NCBI GenBank assembly: GCA_945873925.1
Contig: CAMCES010000004.1
Span: forward strand, 1 to 64,000
Direction of reading: 5' to 3'
Origin: Bordetella parapertussis
Lineage (GTDB): Bacteria; Pseudomonadota; Gammaproteobacteria; Burkholderiales; Burkholderiaceae_C
Length of the DNA stretch: 64,000 nucleotides
Below the pieces are notes generated by a model that saw only the letters and a list, made by a program, of their open reading frames with translations, was not told where the DNA came from and made no database searches. Every line of letters begins with the position of its first letter. Positions within the stretch are counted from its first letter, which is position 1. The translations under genes were made by a program, and so were the position numbers. Of this stretch, positions 8,359 to 16,877 are shown piece by piece.

Positions 8359-9218
8359 GGGTAGTGCCGCTTCAAACATTGGGCGATGATGTCTGCAGCC
8401 TCCCCCAAGCGTGGGCCTGGGCGCACCAACACATCACCTTGAGCAGGCGTGAACGCACAAATGCGTTTGTGCTTGACGGCTTGCATGGCAGACCAACCGG
8501 GCCGCTTGTGCAAATCAATCGCCATGGGCTCGGCCAACAAAATCAAGTCTGGATTGGCCCGCACCACAAACTCGGGGTTGAGTTGGGGAAAGGCTCCCAT
8601 CGAAGAGGGCACCACATTGCGCAAACCCATGTGCAGCATCACCTCACCGATGAAGGAGGCTTCGCCAGCCGCATAGCCGCCGGTGCTGGCTTCGAAGTAA
8701 ACGCTGGTGCCTTTGGCTTTGGCAGACATGCTGCGCTTGGCTTGCGCCATGCCATCCAGGGCTTGTTGCCACACCAGGTCGGCGGCGCTATCGGCTTGGT
8801 TGATTTGAAGCGCTTGCGCCAAGATAAGCATGACGCGTTTCACATCGGCTTGGTTTTGTGGCTCCAAGGCCAAGACCTTGAGACCCAAGGATTCCAAGCG
8901 GTTGATGAGTCGGGTAGAACGCGCGGCCAACACCAAGTCGGGCTTCAAGCGCACCAAGGCTTCCAGGGAGGTGTCATCCAATCCGCCCAGCTTGGGCAGC
9001 TTCTTCACCTCATCGGGCCAGTTGGCAAAGTTGTCGGTACCCACCAAACGATTGCAAGCCCCCAAGACACAAACCGTTTCAGCCAATGAAGGCAGCAAGG
9101 TGATGATGCGTTGCGGTGCCTGTGTGAGTGTGACTTGCACGCCGCGGTCGTCGGTGAGTGTGACCGCAGAAGCAGGGGTCAACATCACGCAGAGCAACAA
9201 GGCGATGAACTTAGCCAT
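8355..9218 (-). CDS. btuF: Periplasmic cobalamin-binding protein (secreted)
   Basis: A 287-residue class III solute-binding protein. The N-terminus MAKFIALLLCVMLTPASA is a classical signal peptide cleaved near residue 18. The mature part starts with LTDDRGVQVTL and contains RIITLLPSLAET and GLDDTSLEALVRLKPDLVL, standard for BtuF/FhuD-like binding proteins. It overlaps the upstream gene by 8 bp and btuC by 4 bp. This is the conventional periplasmic partner of BtuCD; the preceding gene encodes a second, leaderless member of the family. Confidence 0.85.
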   Translation of the reverse strand: MAKFIALLLCVMLTPASAVTLTDDRGVQVTLTQAPQRIITLLPSLAETVCVLGACNRLVGTDNFANWPDEVKKLPKLGGLDDTSLEALVRLKPDLVLAARSTRLINRLESLGLKVLALEPQNQADVKRVMLILAQALQINQADSAADLVWQQALDGMAQAKRSMSAKAKGTSVYFEASTGGYAAGEASFIGEVMLHMGLRNVVPSSMGAFPQLNPEFVVRANPDLILLAEPMAIDLHKRPGWSAMQAVKHKRICAFTPAQGDVLVRPGPRLGEAADIIAQCLKRHYP

Positions 9219-10011
9219 GTTGCTGCACCCACTGTTGAATGATGCGGTGTATTTGATCCACGCCATCCGTCAAAGCGGCTGGGCCGGGTTGCAAGATGTC
9301 GGCGGATTTGATCTCGAACACTTTTTGATTCAACACAGCAGGCACGTCTTGCCAACCAGGGCGCTGGACCACTTTTTCGGGGCGAAATTTCTTGCCGCAC
9401 CACGAGCCCAAAATGATGTCGGGTAGTTTGGCAGCGATGCTCAAGGGGTCGGCGATGATGCGGTCCTTGCCCATGGCTTGCAGGGCCAGATCGGGGAAGC
9501 AATCGTCACCCCCGGCGATTTGAATCAGCTCGGAGACCCAACGAATGGCGCTGATGGGCGGCTCGTCCCATTCTTCAAAGTACACCTTGGGCCTGCGGGC
9601 AAAAGCCTTGGCGTTGTTTTGAATATCCTGCAAATGGGCTTGCATGGCCTGAATGCGTTGCAAGCCTTGCTCGGCCTCACCCACCATCGCCGCCACTTGG
9701 TAGAGCATGGCGAAAATGTCTTGCACACTGCGTTGGTTGAACACGGTGACTTGCACCCCATGGCGAATCAAGGCTGCAGCAATGTCGGCTTGCAGGTCTG
9801 AGAACCCAAACACACAGTCGGGCTTCAAGGCCAAGATCTTGTCAATCTTGGCGCTGGTGAAGGCGCTCACACGCGGCTTTTCAGCACGTGCAATTTTGGG
9901 CCGAACCGTGTACCCCGATATACCCACAATCCGCTCAGACTGCCCCAAGAGGTAGAGCCACTCTGTGGTTTCCTCGGTGAGGCAGATGATGCGTTGGGGG
10001 AGGTGGATCAT
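9211..10011 (-). CDS. Second BtuF-like cobalamin-binding protein, no signal peptide
   Basis: A 266-residue periplasmic-binding-protein-like domain: RIICLTEETTEWLYLLG at the N-terminus, then KPDCVFGFSDLQADI and VYFEEWDEPP, all usual for BtuF-type proteins. Unlike btuF it begins MIHLPQRIIC with no hydrophobic leader, and no leader can be added because the btuB stop lies only 4 bp upstream. It sits between btuB and btuF in the operon. It is either cytoplasmic (a B12-binding or handling protein) or exported by an unrecognised route. Cobalamin as ligand is inferred from the operon and riboswitch. Confidence 0.78.
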   Translation of the reverse strand: MIHLPQRIICLTEETTEWLYLLGQSERIVGISGYTVRPKIARAEKPRVSAFTSAKIDKILALKPDCVFGFSDLQADIAAALIRHGVQVTVFNQRSVQDIFAMLYQVAAMVGEAEQGLQRIQAMQAHLQDIQNNAKAFARRPKVYFEEWDEPPISAIRWVSELIQIAGGDDCFPDLALQAMGKDRIIADPLSIAAKLPDIILGSWCGKKFRPEKVVQRPGWQDVPAVLNQKVFEIKSADILQPGPAALTDGVDQIHRIIQQWVQQHG

Positions 10012-10015
10012 GGGC

Positions 10016-11887
10016 TTACTTGGGCTGCCATTGAATGGCGGTGAAGAAGGTCATGCCAGGCATTGCGTAGTTACAAGTGTTGACACCGCCGGAGGTGCAT
10101 CCCAACTGCTGGTATTTTTCACCAAAAAGATTGTCGATCCTGTTGAGCCAAGACCACTCCGACGTCAATTGGGTTTTTGTCCAAACATGAACCAGGTTGT
10201 GTGAGGGAAACTCGACTAAATTGGCCGCATCATCAAACCTTTTGCCAATGTATTGATACTCGATGCCGAAGCGTGAGTCTGAAATCGTTGTGTCCGCGAT
10301 TAATTTGAAATTTTCTTTGCTCCGCAAGCTGAGTTGCTTTCCTGTGGTCCCGTCAACAGGATCAAGCCAATCCAAACTCGACTGAAAATTTACTTGCTTA
10401 ACTGATGTTTGTCCAGACAAGCTAATGCCTCGGATGTTGGCTATGCCGACGTTGTAATAGAGAAAGCTAGAAGGTCTGCTACTGATCAAATTTTGAATGC
10501 TGTTTTCAAAAATAGTCATCCTCAATTTAGATGCCGCTTTTCCATATTGAATTGCAAGTTCCAGTGATGAATTTGTTTCTGGCAGTAAATTTTCACTGCC
10601 ATACTGGCCATATATTTGTTCCAAGCTGGGTGCTTTGAAACCCGTGGATTTAATGGCGCTGACAACCCAATCATCTACCAGCTCAAAACCGTAGCCTAAG
10701 GAATAGCTGTTATGCCTTGAAGAATAACTGTAATCGTCGCTGCGGATGGATGCATTGACCCGGTGTCTGTCTAGCTTCAAGAAATACGCCGCACCAGCAG
10801 CTAGCTGGGCGCGATTGCCCTCGATGATGGCGTTGTATGTATTCTTGTCAGCTTGGAACACATCTTTTTTCTTCTCCAGCAATGCCGTTAAAACACCTTT
10901 GGAAGTGATGTATTCATGATCGATTGACAAGGTTGTTGCTGTTGTTTTGAACTTGGAAGCGAGATCACCTGCGTTGGGCGCATCCGATTCAGCAGCAACC
11001 TCAGAAGAATTCAGTTTGATTCGACTCAGGTGATCCTCACTCCAAATGCGTTGCCACTGCATGCCGTTGGCTGTTAACTTGTTCTGATGGTTGATATTTA
11101 AAAAACGTCCACCACTGTAATTTGAGGGTGCAGATTGAAAGGACTGACTTGAATCCAAGTACACCCACTCTAGCCTGTTCGATCTATTGAGGTCAAAACC
11201 TAGCTTGACCATTCCTGAGTCCTTGCTGTTTCGCTCTCGAGATGGCGTATGGAAAAGATCTGGTCTGGTGTCATAGCCATCGCTGCTGCTGGTACTCAAG
11301 TTCAACGCATAGTCGAAGTCATGCACTTTCCCGGACAATTTTCCAGCTGTTTGTTTCAATCCAAAACTTCCAAAGGCTTGAGTCAATGAGGGTCGATCAT
11401 TGGCCGATGCCTTTTTCCCAAAGAGTTGGACCACACCACCCATGGCGTCCGAGCCATAAATGGCACTGGCAGGCCCCTTGACCACCTCCAAGCGGTCCGC
11501 CAGCTCCAGAGGCAACATCTCCCACGGTGCACCACCTCCCAACTGCAATCCGTCGTGGGATTCAATCCGAATTCCTTCAACATAAACCGCAGTCATACGT
11601 GATTCACTACCACGCAAATAAACTGCGTTTCGTCCATAACTGATGCCTTGAAAACCAGGCAATTTGCTTAATGCTTGCGTCAGATTAGCATTACCCAAAT
11701 TTTCTAAATCGGTTTTTTTTAAAACATCAACCTCACTCAATACCGAGTCAAGCGCTTGCCCGATCCGGTTGGCAGTGACAAAAACCTCAGGCAATTCGTT
11801 GGTTTGCGCCTGCGCATTTGCAAAAGAAACAAGAAGAGCCGCGCAAGCCATGCGCGCACATGATCCAAAAGATCGAGAAAATTTCAT
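10016..11887 (-). CDS. btuB: TonB-dependent outer-membrane receptor, cobalamin type
   Basis: A 623-residue receptor: signal peptide ending near AQAQ at residues 24-27, a TonB-box-like stretch LPEVFVTANR, the plug domain with LSKLPGFQG, NAVYLRGSESRMTAVYVEG and VVKGPASAIYGSDAMGGVV, then a beta-barrel. The ATG at 11887 is chosen over an open frame reaching 12067 because only this start has a signal peptide, and the longer version would run through the riboswitch. It is first in the operon and directly behind the cobalamin riboswitch, which supports B12 as substrate. Its C-terminus ends in QWQPK rather than the common terminal aromatic residue. Confidence 0.88.
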   Translation of the reverse strand: MKFSRSFGSCARMACAALLVSFANAQAQTNELPEVFVTANRIGQALDSVLSEVDVLKKTDLENLGNANLTQALSKLPGFQGISYGRNAVYLRGSESRMTAVYVEGIRIESHDGLQLGGGAPWEMLPLELADRLEVVKGPASAIYGSDAMGGVVQLFGKKASANDRPSLTQAFGSFGLKQTAGKLSGKVHDFDYALNLSTSSSDGYDTRPDLFHTPSRERNSKDSGMVKLGFDLNRSNRLEWVYLDSSQSFQSAPSNYSGGRFLNINHQNKLTANGMQWQRIWSEDHLSRIKLNSSEVAAESDAPNAGDLASKFKTTATTLSIDHEYITSKGVLTALLEKKKDVFQADKNTYNAIIEGNRAQLAAGAAYFLKLDRHRVNASIRSDDYSYSSRHNSYSLGYGFELVDDWVVSAIKSTGFKAPSLEQIYGQYGSENLLPETNSSLELAIQYGKAASKLRMTIFENSIQNLISSRPSSFLYYNVGIANIRGISLSGQTSVKQVNFQSSLDWLDPVDGTTGKQLSLRSKENFKLIADTTISDSRFGIEYQYIGKRFDDAANLVEFPSHNLVHVWTKTQLTSEWSWLNRIDNLFGEKYQQLGCTSGGVNTCNYAMPGMTFFTAIQWQPK

Positions 11888-11969
11888 GATCACTTCCAGC
11901 CAAAGTGCTCTCACCGGCATCCCCGCCAGTGCTTGAGCGTTACGAAGCCGCGACAAGCGCAGCTCCACC

Positions 11970-12215
11970 TTGTTGGCCGGTATCCGGGCTAGCGAAAACA
12001 ACCCTGTCCGCCTTCCCAAATGCTTGTTCAAGGCACTCAGTGGCAATGTAGAACAGGGCGGAAACACCGCGAGATGTTTCGTTCGCTTAACCGTTGCGGG
12101 GGCAGCGCAGGCTGGTCGTCAACTCGGGCCATGTACAAAAAAGAAGTACTTGGTAGAGCGAAAACTTCTGCTTCCCGTTGAACTGCGGCATGTGAACCAC
12201 ACCGCGAGCACCAAC
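11970..12215 (-). promoter_or_regulatory. Cobalamin riboswitch upstream of btuB
   Basis: Read on the minus strand, the 376-bp gap before btuB contains the ordered B12-riboswitch landmarks: GTTGGTGCTCG near 12215, AACGGGAAGCAG, the B12 box GCTGCCCCCGCAACGG near 12110, GCCACTGAG and GGGAAGGCGG, and finally AGCCCGGATACCGGCC at about 11975-11992. Binding of adenosylcobalamin should repress the whole btuB-btuD operon. No run of T marks a terminator before the start codon, so translational control is more likely. A stem of CACTGGC with GCCGGTG (11912-11931) lies just upstream of the GGAAG ribosome-binding site and could belong to the expression platform. Exact boundaries are estimates. Confidence 0.92.
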
Positions 12216-12263
12216 AGTCGCATTCTAGCCACAAGTGACTGTTCGCCCCCTAAAATGCTAAAC

Positions 12264-12479
12264 ATGTCAGAAACATCACCCCTAGACCCTGTGCTCGAAC
12301 GCGTTGAGCGTTTGATTGTTCGCTACGAAGAACTCAAACGCACCAACGACTTGTTGATCTCTCAATTAGAAGCCTTGACGCAAGAGCGCGACTCACTCAA
12401 ATCGCGTTTGCAAGCCGCTCGCAGTCGCATTGATGGCTTGCTCGACCGGATCCCGGTGGAAGTCAAGGATGGTGCATGA
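12264..12479 (+). CDS. ZapB-like small coiled-coil protein
   Basis: A 71-residue, charged, heptad-rich protein (DPVLERVERLIVRYEELKR, then LEALTQERDSLKSRL), predicted to be almost wholly coiled coil. It lies directly upstream of zapA and overlaps it by ATGA, the arrangement seen for the ZapB-like/TIGR02449-type proteins of beta-proteobacteria, so a role beside ZapA at the Z ring is likely. An in-frame ATG three codons upstream (12255) is an alternative start. The gene is divergent from the cobalamin riboswitch. Confidence 0.75.
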   Translation: MSETSPLDPVLERVERLIVRYEELKRTNDLLISQLEALTQERDSLKSRLQAARSRIDGLLDRIPVEVKDGA

Positions 12480-12772
12480 GCCAGGTTGAAGTTCAAATCA
12501 TGGGTCAAAGCTATATTTTGGGTTGTCCTCCTGGCGCAGAAGAGCGCTTCCACACTGCGGTGCGCAAGGTTGACGAAGCCATGTGCAAGATTCGAGACGC
12601 CGGCAAAATCAAAGCCCGCGACCGCATCGCGGTGCTCGCCGCGCTCAACCTTGCTTTTGAATTCAGTGATTTTTCCGCTGCGCCACTGGAGCCCAACAGT
12701 TCCCCACATAACCTGCACAACTTGTTGCACCGCCTGGACAATGCCCTAGGCCAAGACGGGCATTTGCTCTGA
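12476..12772 (+). CDS. zapA: Cell division protein ZapA
   Basis: A 98-residue FtsZ-associated protein that stabilises the Z ring. The N-terminal region QVEVQIMGQSYILGCPPG and the following helix with VRKVDEAMCKIR match ZapA; the C-terminal part forms the dimerising coiled coil. The start overlaps the preceding ZapB-like stop (ATGA at 12476-12479), implying coupling. 6S RNA follows immediately, the arrangement conserved across many proteobacteria. Confidence 0.9.
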   Translation: MSQVEVQIMGQSYILGCPPGAEERFHTAVRKVDEAMCKIRDAGKIKARDRIAVLAALNLAFEFSDFSAAPLEPNSSPHNLHNLLHRLDNALGQDGHLL

Positions 12773-12784
12773 GCTCCTAGAATG

Positions 12785-12968
12785 CACCTGTCTGCAAGTC
12801 TGCCGGGTTTTATATTTCTTGAACCAATGCTCTCTGGAGCCCCGGGCTTGGAACATCGTTTGGTGAGCGTGATCATCTCGCGTCAGATGAACCCAACACC
12901 CTACTGACCTCGCCCACCTGAACCTTTCGTTCAGGATGACGATCCGGTGGAACCTTGCAGACACCCCT
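12785..12968 (+). ncRNA. ssrS: 6S RNA
   Basis: 6S RNA mimics an open promoter and holds sigma-70 RNA polymerase in stationary phase. The segment lies just downstream of zapA, its conserved position. A perfect 10-bp closing stem is visible: TGTCTGCAAG (12789-12798) pairs with CTTGCAGACA (12954-12963). Inside are GGAACATCGTTTGGTGAGC, as in the 6S central region, and a CCTGAAC/GTTCAGG hairpin at 12917-12935 matching the conserved 3' arm. The ends are estimates to within about 10 bases. No open frame covers it. Confidence 0.87.
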
Positions 12969-12977
12969 TCTCACTGA

Positions 12978-13799
12978 TTGGATTCACTGTTGACTTGGAT
13001 ATTGCTGGCCCTGGCCTTTTTGGGTATCTTGACAGGGTTCTTGGCAGGCTTATTGGGTGTCGGTGGTGGGCTGGTCCTCATCCCCATCCTTACTTTCATG
13101 TTTCACAACGGTTTGGATCTGGAAAACGCCTTGGCTGTCAAAATGGCGATTGCCACCGGCATGTCCACCATCGTTGTCACCTCCTTGGCCAGCACCCGGA
13201 TGCACCACCAAATCGGTGCAGTGCGCTGGGACCTGGTCAAAGGCCTGACCCCTGGTTTGATTGTGGGCAGTTTGATCTCCAGCTTGTGGCTGTTCGCGTT
13301 CATCAATGGCGCTGTGCTGGCCTTGGTGTTTGCGGGCTTTGCAGCTTTTTCAGCCACGCAAATGCTGCTCGACCGCAAACCCAAGCCCTCGCGTGACATG
13401 CCCGACCCGGTCGGTCAAACCGCTGCTGGCGGCTTGATCGGTGTGGTGTCGGGCTTGGTGGGCGCAGGCGGCGCTTTCATGAGTGTGCCCTTCATGGTCT
13501 GGTGCAACGTTCCCATGCGCCAAGTGGTGGCCACCAGTGCCGCACTGGGTTTCCCCATCGCTTTGTTCAATGCCGTGGGCTATGTGATCAGCGGTTGGTC
13601 GGTCACCGGTACACCTGCCATGTCGTATGGCTACATTTGGCTGCCAGCATTGCTGGTGATTTGTGTCAGCACCGTGTTCACTGCACCGATAGGGGCGCGC
13701 ATGGCTCACCGCTGGCCAGTGAGCAAACTCAAGCGCGTCTTTGCCCTGCTGCTTTACGCCTTGGCCGGTTCTATGCTTTACCGCGGCTTGAACAGTTAA
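12978..13799 (+). CDS. TauE/SafE-family membrane transporter
   Basis: A 273-residue membrane protein with about eight hydrophobic segments. The internal duplication typical of TauE/SafE (putative sulfite/organosulfonate exporters) shows as GFLAGLLGVGGGLVLIP near residue 20 and GVVSGLVGAGGAFMSVPF in the second half. The only usable start in frame is TTG at 12978, because a TGA lies directly before it; this puts the start about 10 bases after the 6S RNA. Substrate unknown. Confidence 0.82.
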   Translation: MDSLLTWILLALAFLGILTGFLAGLLGVGGGLVLIPILTFMFHNGLDLENALAVKMAIATGMSTIVVTSLASTRMHHQIGAVRWDLVKGLTPGLIVGSLISSLWLFAFINGAVLALVFAGFAAFSATQMLLDRKPKPSRDMPDPVGQTAAGGLIGVVSGLVGAGGAFMSVPFMVWCNVPMRQVVATSAALGFPIALFNAVGYVISGWSVTGTPAMSYGYIWLPALLVICVSTVFTAPIGARMAHRWPVSKLKRVFALLLYALAGSMLYRGLNS

Positions 13800-13899
13800 C
13801 GCAAGACCAGTCCTTGGTATCGATCAAACCTTGCGCAATGCATGCCCTGTTCCAACACCTTCAATTGCCAGGTATGGGCCATCGCGCTAGAAACATGAT

Positions 13900-15039
13900 C
13901 TATGTCAAGTCTGAACCCTCCAGCGCTGTGGTTTGACGCTTGACTGACAGTGCCCATAGCACGTGCTCTCTGACCAAAGCACTTTCATGTCCAAGACGGC
14001 GTTCAAGCGCATGACACAACTCACCTTGAAGGGCGGGGTCTGCGGTGGTGCTGACTGCGTTGCCCAAGGCCACCGCGATGTTGCGCAACCAACGCTCATG
14101 GCCGATGCGCCTGATCGCGCTGCCCTGGGTGTATCGGTCAAAGTCCTGCGCTGTCCAAGCAAACAGCTGCACCAGGTGCGCGACCCCCAATCCATGGCGC
14201 TCATCAAAATCGGGCAAGGCACTGCGTTTGGCAAACTTGTTCCACGGGCAAACGAGCTGGCAATCGTCACAGCCGTAAATGCGGTTGCCCATCAAAGGCC
14301 TGAGCTCCAGCGGAATTGGCCCGGCATGTTCGATGGTCAGGTAAGAAATACAGCGCCTGGCATCCAACTGGTATGGCGCCACGATGGCTTGGGTCGGACA
14401 CACATCGATGCATGATGTGCAACTGCCACAATGGTCGCTGACAGGGGGCGTGGCTGTCATGGCCAGGTCGACGAACAATTCGCCTAAAAAGAAAAATGAA
14501 CCCGCGTCGCGCTGCAACACCAAGCTGTGTTTGCCACGCCACCCCATGCCACTGCGCACCGCCAATTCCGCTTCCAGCACCGGTGCCGAATCGCAAAACA
14601 CCCGGTGCCCCAGCGGTCCGATGTGTTGCTGCAGCAAGTCGGCAAGCTGTTGCAGCCGTTGGCGCATCACCTTGTGGTAATCGCGTCCCCTGGCATACAC
14701 CGACACCACGGCAGCTTGCGGGTCATGCAAACGTGCCCATTCCATCGTTACCCACTCGTTTGCCTCATCCGCACCTTGCCAGGGATGCGGTCTGGGCAGG
14801 TAATCCATGCGTGCGGTGATGACGCTCAGCGTGCCAGGCACCAGCTCGGCGGGCCGTGCGCGACGCAGGCCATGCGAGGCCATGTACGCCATCTCTCCAT
14901 GAAAACCTTTGTCTAACCAAGCAAGCAAACCAGGCTCGGCTGCAGACAGGTCAACCGGGGCCACGCCAATTTGGGAGAATCCCAATTGCCGTCCCCAGGT
15001 TTGCAGGGACGCGAGCAACTGCTGCGGTTGGATGGACAC
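13900..15039 (-). CDS. queG: Epoxyqueuosine reductase
   Basis: Catalyses the last step of queuosine synthesis in tRNA, reducing epoxyqueuosine with a cobalamin cofactor and two 4Fe-4S clusters. The ferredoxin motifs CGSCTSCIDVCP and CDDCQLVCPW are intact, preceded by the conserved SVITARMDYLP and ARGRDYHKVMR region. A much longer open frame exists, but homology begins at VSIQPQQLL, so I use the GTG at 15037-15039, giving 379 residues. It is divergent from tsaE with only 18 bp between starts. Its need for B12 connects it to the uptake operon at 6.6-12.2 kb. Confidence 0.9.
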   Translation of the reverse strand: MSIQPQQLLASLQTWGRQLGFSQIGVAPVDLSAAEPGLLAWLDKGFHGEMAYMASHGLRRARPAELVPGTLSVITARMDYLPRPHPWQGADEANEWVTMEWARLHDPQAAVVSVYARGRDYHKVMRQRLQQLADLLQQHIGPLGHRVFCDSAPVLEAELAVRSGMGWRGKHSLVLQRDAGSFFFLGELFVDLAMTATPPVSDHCGSCTSCIDVCPTQAIVAPYQLDARRCISYLTIEHAGPIPLELRPLMGNRIYGCDDCQLVCPWNKFAKRSALPDFDERHGLGVAHLVQLFAWTAQDFDRYTQGSAIRRIGHERWLRNIAVALGNAVSTTADPALQGELCHALERRLGHESALVREHVLWALSVKRQTTALEGSDLT

Positions 15040-15057
15040 GATAGCCTTTGGAATGAA

Positions 15058-15528
15058 ATGCCGATTGTAAAAACACTGCACTGGCCGGATGAACAGGCCT
15101 GCGAAGCATTTGCGCAAGCGATGGTTCTGCATCCTGCATGGGGCCAAGCCACGGTGTATTTGCAAGGAGAGTTGGGTGCTGGCAAAACCACCTTGGTGCG
15201 TTACCTGCTGCGGTCCATGGGCGTGACTGGGCGCATCAAGAGCCCAACCTATGCCGTGGTCGAACCTTATGAACTCACCACCGACCTTGGTCAGCAAGCC
15301 ATTTGGCATTTTGATTTCTACCGGTTTACCGACCCGCGCGAATGGGAGGACGCTGGCTTTCGCGAGGTGTTTGCCAGTCCAGGTTTGAAACTGTGCGAGT
15401 GGCCTGACAAAGCTGCAGGCAGTTTGCCCACCCCAGACCTGGCGGTTCAATTGCTGGTCAACCCAGACACCAGCAGGACGGTGCAACTGCAGGCGCAAAG
15501 CCTTTTAGGTCAAGGGCTGATGCCATGA
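15058..15528 (+). CDS. tsaE: tRNA threonylcarbamoyladenosine synthesis ATPase TsaE
   Basis: The 156-residue ATPase partner of TsaB-TsaD in making t6A37 of tRNA. Walker A GELGAGKT at residues 37-44, SPTYAVVEPY and the WHFDFYRF and EWPDKA segments are typical. The ATG at 15058 (MPIVKTLHW) is preferred over an in-frame ATG at 14971 that would lie inside queG. The stop overlaps the amidase start (ATGA), as is common in this group. Confidence 0.92.
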   Translation: MPIVKTLHWPDEQACEAFAQAMVLHPAWGQATVYLQGELGAGKTTLVRYLLRSMGVTGRIKSPTYAVVEPYELTTDLGQQAIWHFDFYRFTDPREWEDAGFREVFASPGLKLCEWPDKAAGSLPTPDLAVQLLVNPDTSRTVQLQAQSLLGQGLMP

Positions 15529-16877
15529 CGGTCCCGCCGATTTCTCGCCGTCAATGGCTCAAAGGCAGCAGTTTGGTTTTGATGCTCGGACACGCACAGT
15601 TGGCGCGGGGCGCCGGGATCGTGGCGGTTCGGGTCTGGCCTGCCACTGATTACACCCGGGTCACGATCGAATCCGATACCGCTTTGCGCACGCAACAAAC
15701 CTTTGTCGAGCAACCACCCCGTTTGGCGGTGGACATTGAAGGCATTGAATTGAACGCGGCGCTTCGCGAGTTGGTGGGCAAGGTGCGCAGTGATGACCCG
15801 TTTATCTTGGGTGTGCGTGTGGGTCAGTTCAATGCAAGCACCGTTCGCTTGGTGCTCGATTTGCGTCAAGCGGTCAAGCCGCAAGTCTTCACCTTGGCGC
15901 CTGTGTTGTCAGGTCAGTCAACATTTCAACACCGCTTGGTCTTGGACTTGTTCCCCCTCAAAGAAGCAGACCCCCTGGAAGCCTTGATTGCCGAGCTTTT
16001 GAAATCAGACGCCAGCCAAGACCCATTGGGTGACTTGATTGCGGGACACAGCCAAGGGCCAGCAACCAATCCCCCCGCTGCCGTGTCGCCCAAATTGGCG
16101 GACCAGGCCAGCAAACCCGTCCAGGCAAGCAAACCATTGGTAGACCGCATGGTGGTGGTGGCCTTGGACCCTGGTCATGGGGGGGAAGACCCAGGTGCGA
16201 TTGGCCCCAACGGCACACGCGAAAAAGATGTGGTGCTGCAAATCGCACATCGCCTCAAAGAGAGAATCAACAACACGGTCTTGACCACCAAGCATGGTCA
16301 GCTGCCCATGCGCGCCTACCTGACCCGGGATGCTGATTTCTTTTTGCCATTGCATATACGGGTGCAAAAGGCACAAAAGGTGCAAGCTGACCTGTTCATC
16401 AGCTTGCATGCAGATGCATTCATGAACCCACAAGCCAGGGGCGCGAGCGTGTTTGCATTGAGTCAAGGGGCGGCCTCCAGTGCAGCTGCACGATGGATGG
16501 CGACCAAAGAAAATTCGGCCGATGCGATCGGTGGCTTGAACATCAAAGTGCAAGACCAGCATGTTCAACGCGCCCTGCTGGACATGAGCACAACCGCCCA
16601 AATCAACGACAGCCTCAAGCTGGGCAATGAATTGCTCGGGCAAATACGCCAAGTTGGCAAATTGCATAAACCCAAGGTTGAGCAAGCGGGGTTTGCGGTA
16701 CTCAAGGCGCCGGACATTCCCAGTCTGTTGGTTGAGACGGCATTCATCAGCAATCCCCAAGAGGAGCAACTGCTGGTGAGCGAAACCTACCAAGTCAAAT
16801 TGACCAATGCACTGATGCTTGGCATAGAGAATTATTTTTTGCGCAACCCACCCTTGGCACGCAAAAGATCAACCTGA
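15525..16877 (+). CDS. amiC: N-acetylmuramoyl-L-alanine amidase, AmiC type, Tat signal
   Basis: A 450-residue periplasmic amidase that cleaves septal peptidoglycan during daughter-cell separation. The N-terminus ISRRQWLKGSSLVLML has the twin-arginine pattern (R8-R9), so Tat export is predicted, as for E. coli AmiC. An AMIN domain spans about residues 30-150; after a Pro/Ala linker the Amidase_3 domain starts with VALDPGHGGEDPGA and contains ISLHADAF and LLVETAFISN, carrying the zinc ligands and catalytic glutamate. It overlaps tsaE by 4 bp and runs 9 bp into the convergent dedA gene. Confidence 0.92.
   Translation: MTVPPISRRQWLKGSSLVLMLGHAQLARGAGIVAVRVWPATDYTRVTIESDTALRTQQTFVEQPPRLAVDIEGIELNAALRELVGKVRSDDPFILGVRVGQFNASTVRLVLDLRQAVKPQVFTLAPVLSGQSTFQHRLVLDLFPLKEADPLEALIAELLKSDASQDPLGDLIAGHSQGPATNPPAAVSPKLADQASKPVQASKPLVDRMVVVALDPGHGGEDPGAIGPNGTREKDVVLQIAHRLKERINNTVLTTKHGQLPMRAYLTRDADFFLPLHIRVQKAQKVQADLFISLHADAFMNPQARGASVFALSQGAASSAAARWMATKENSADAIGGLNIKVQDQHVQRALLDMSTTAQINDSLKLGNELLGQIRQVGKLHKPKVEQAGFAVLKAPDIPSLLVETAFISNPQEEQLLVSETYQVKLTNALMLGIENYFLRNPPLARKRST

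Noticed and set aside
13900..15498. Long version of QueG (532 codons)
   Set aside because: The extra 150 residues lie antisense to tsaE and have no homology; the family starts at VSIQPQQ, so GTG 15039 was used.
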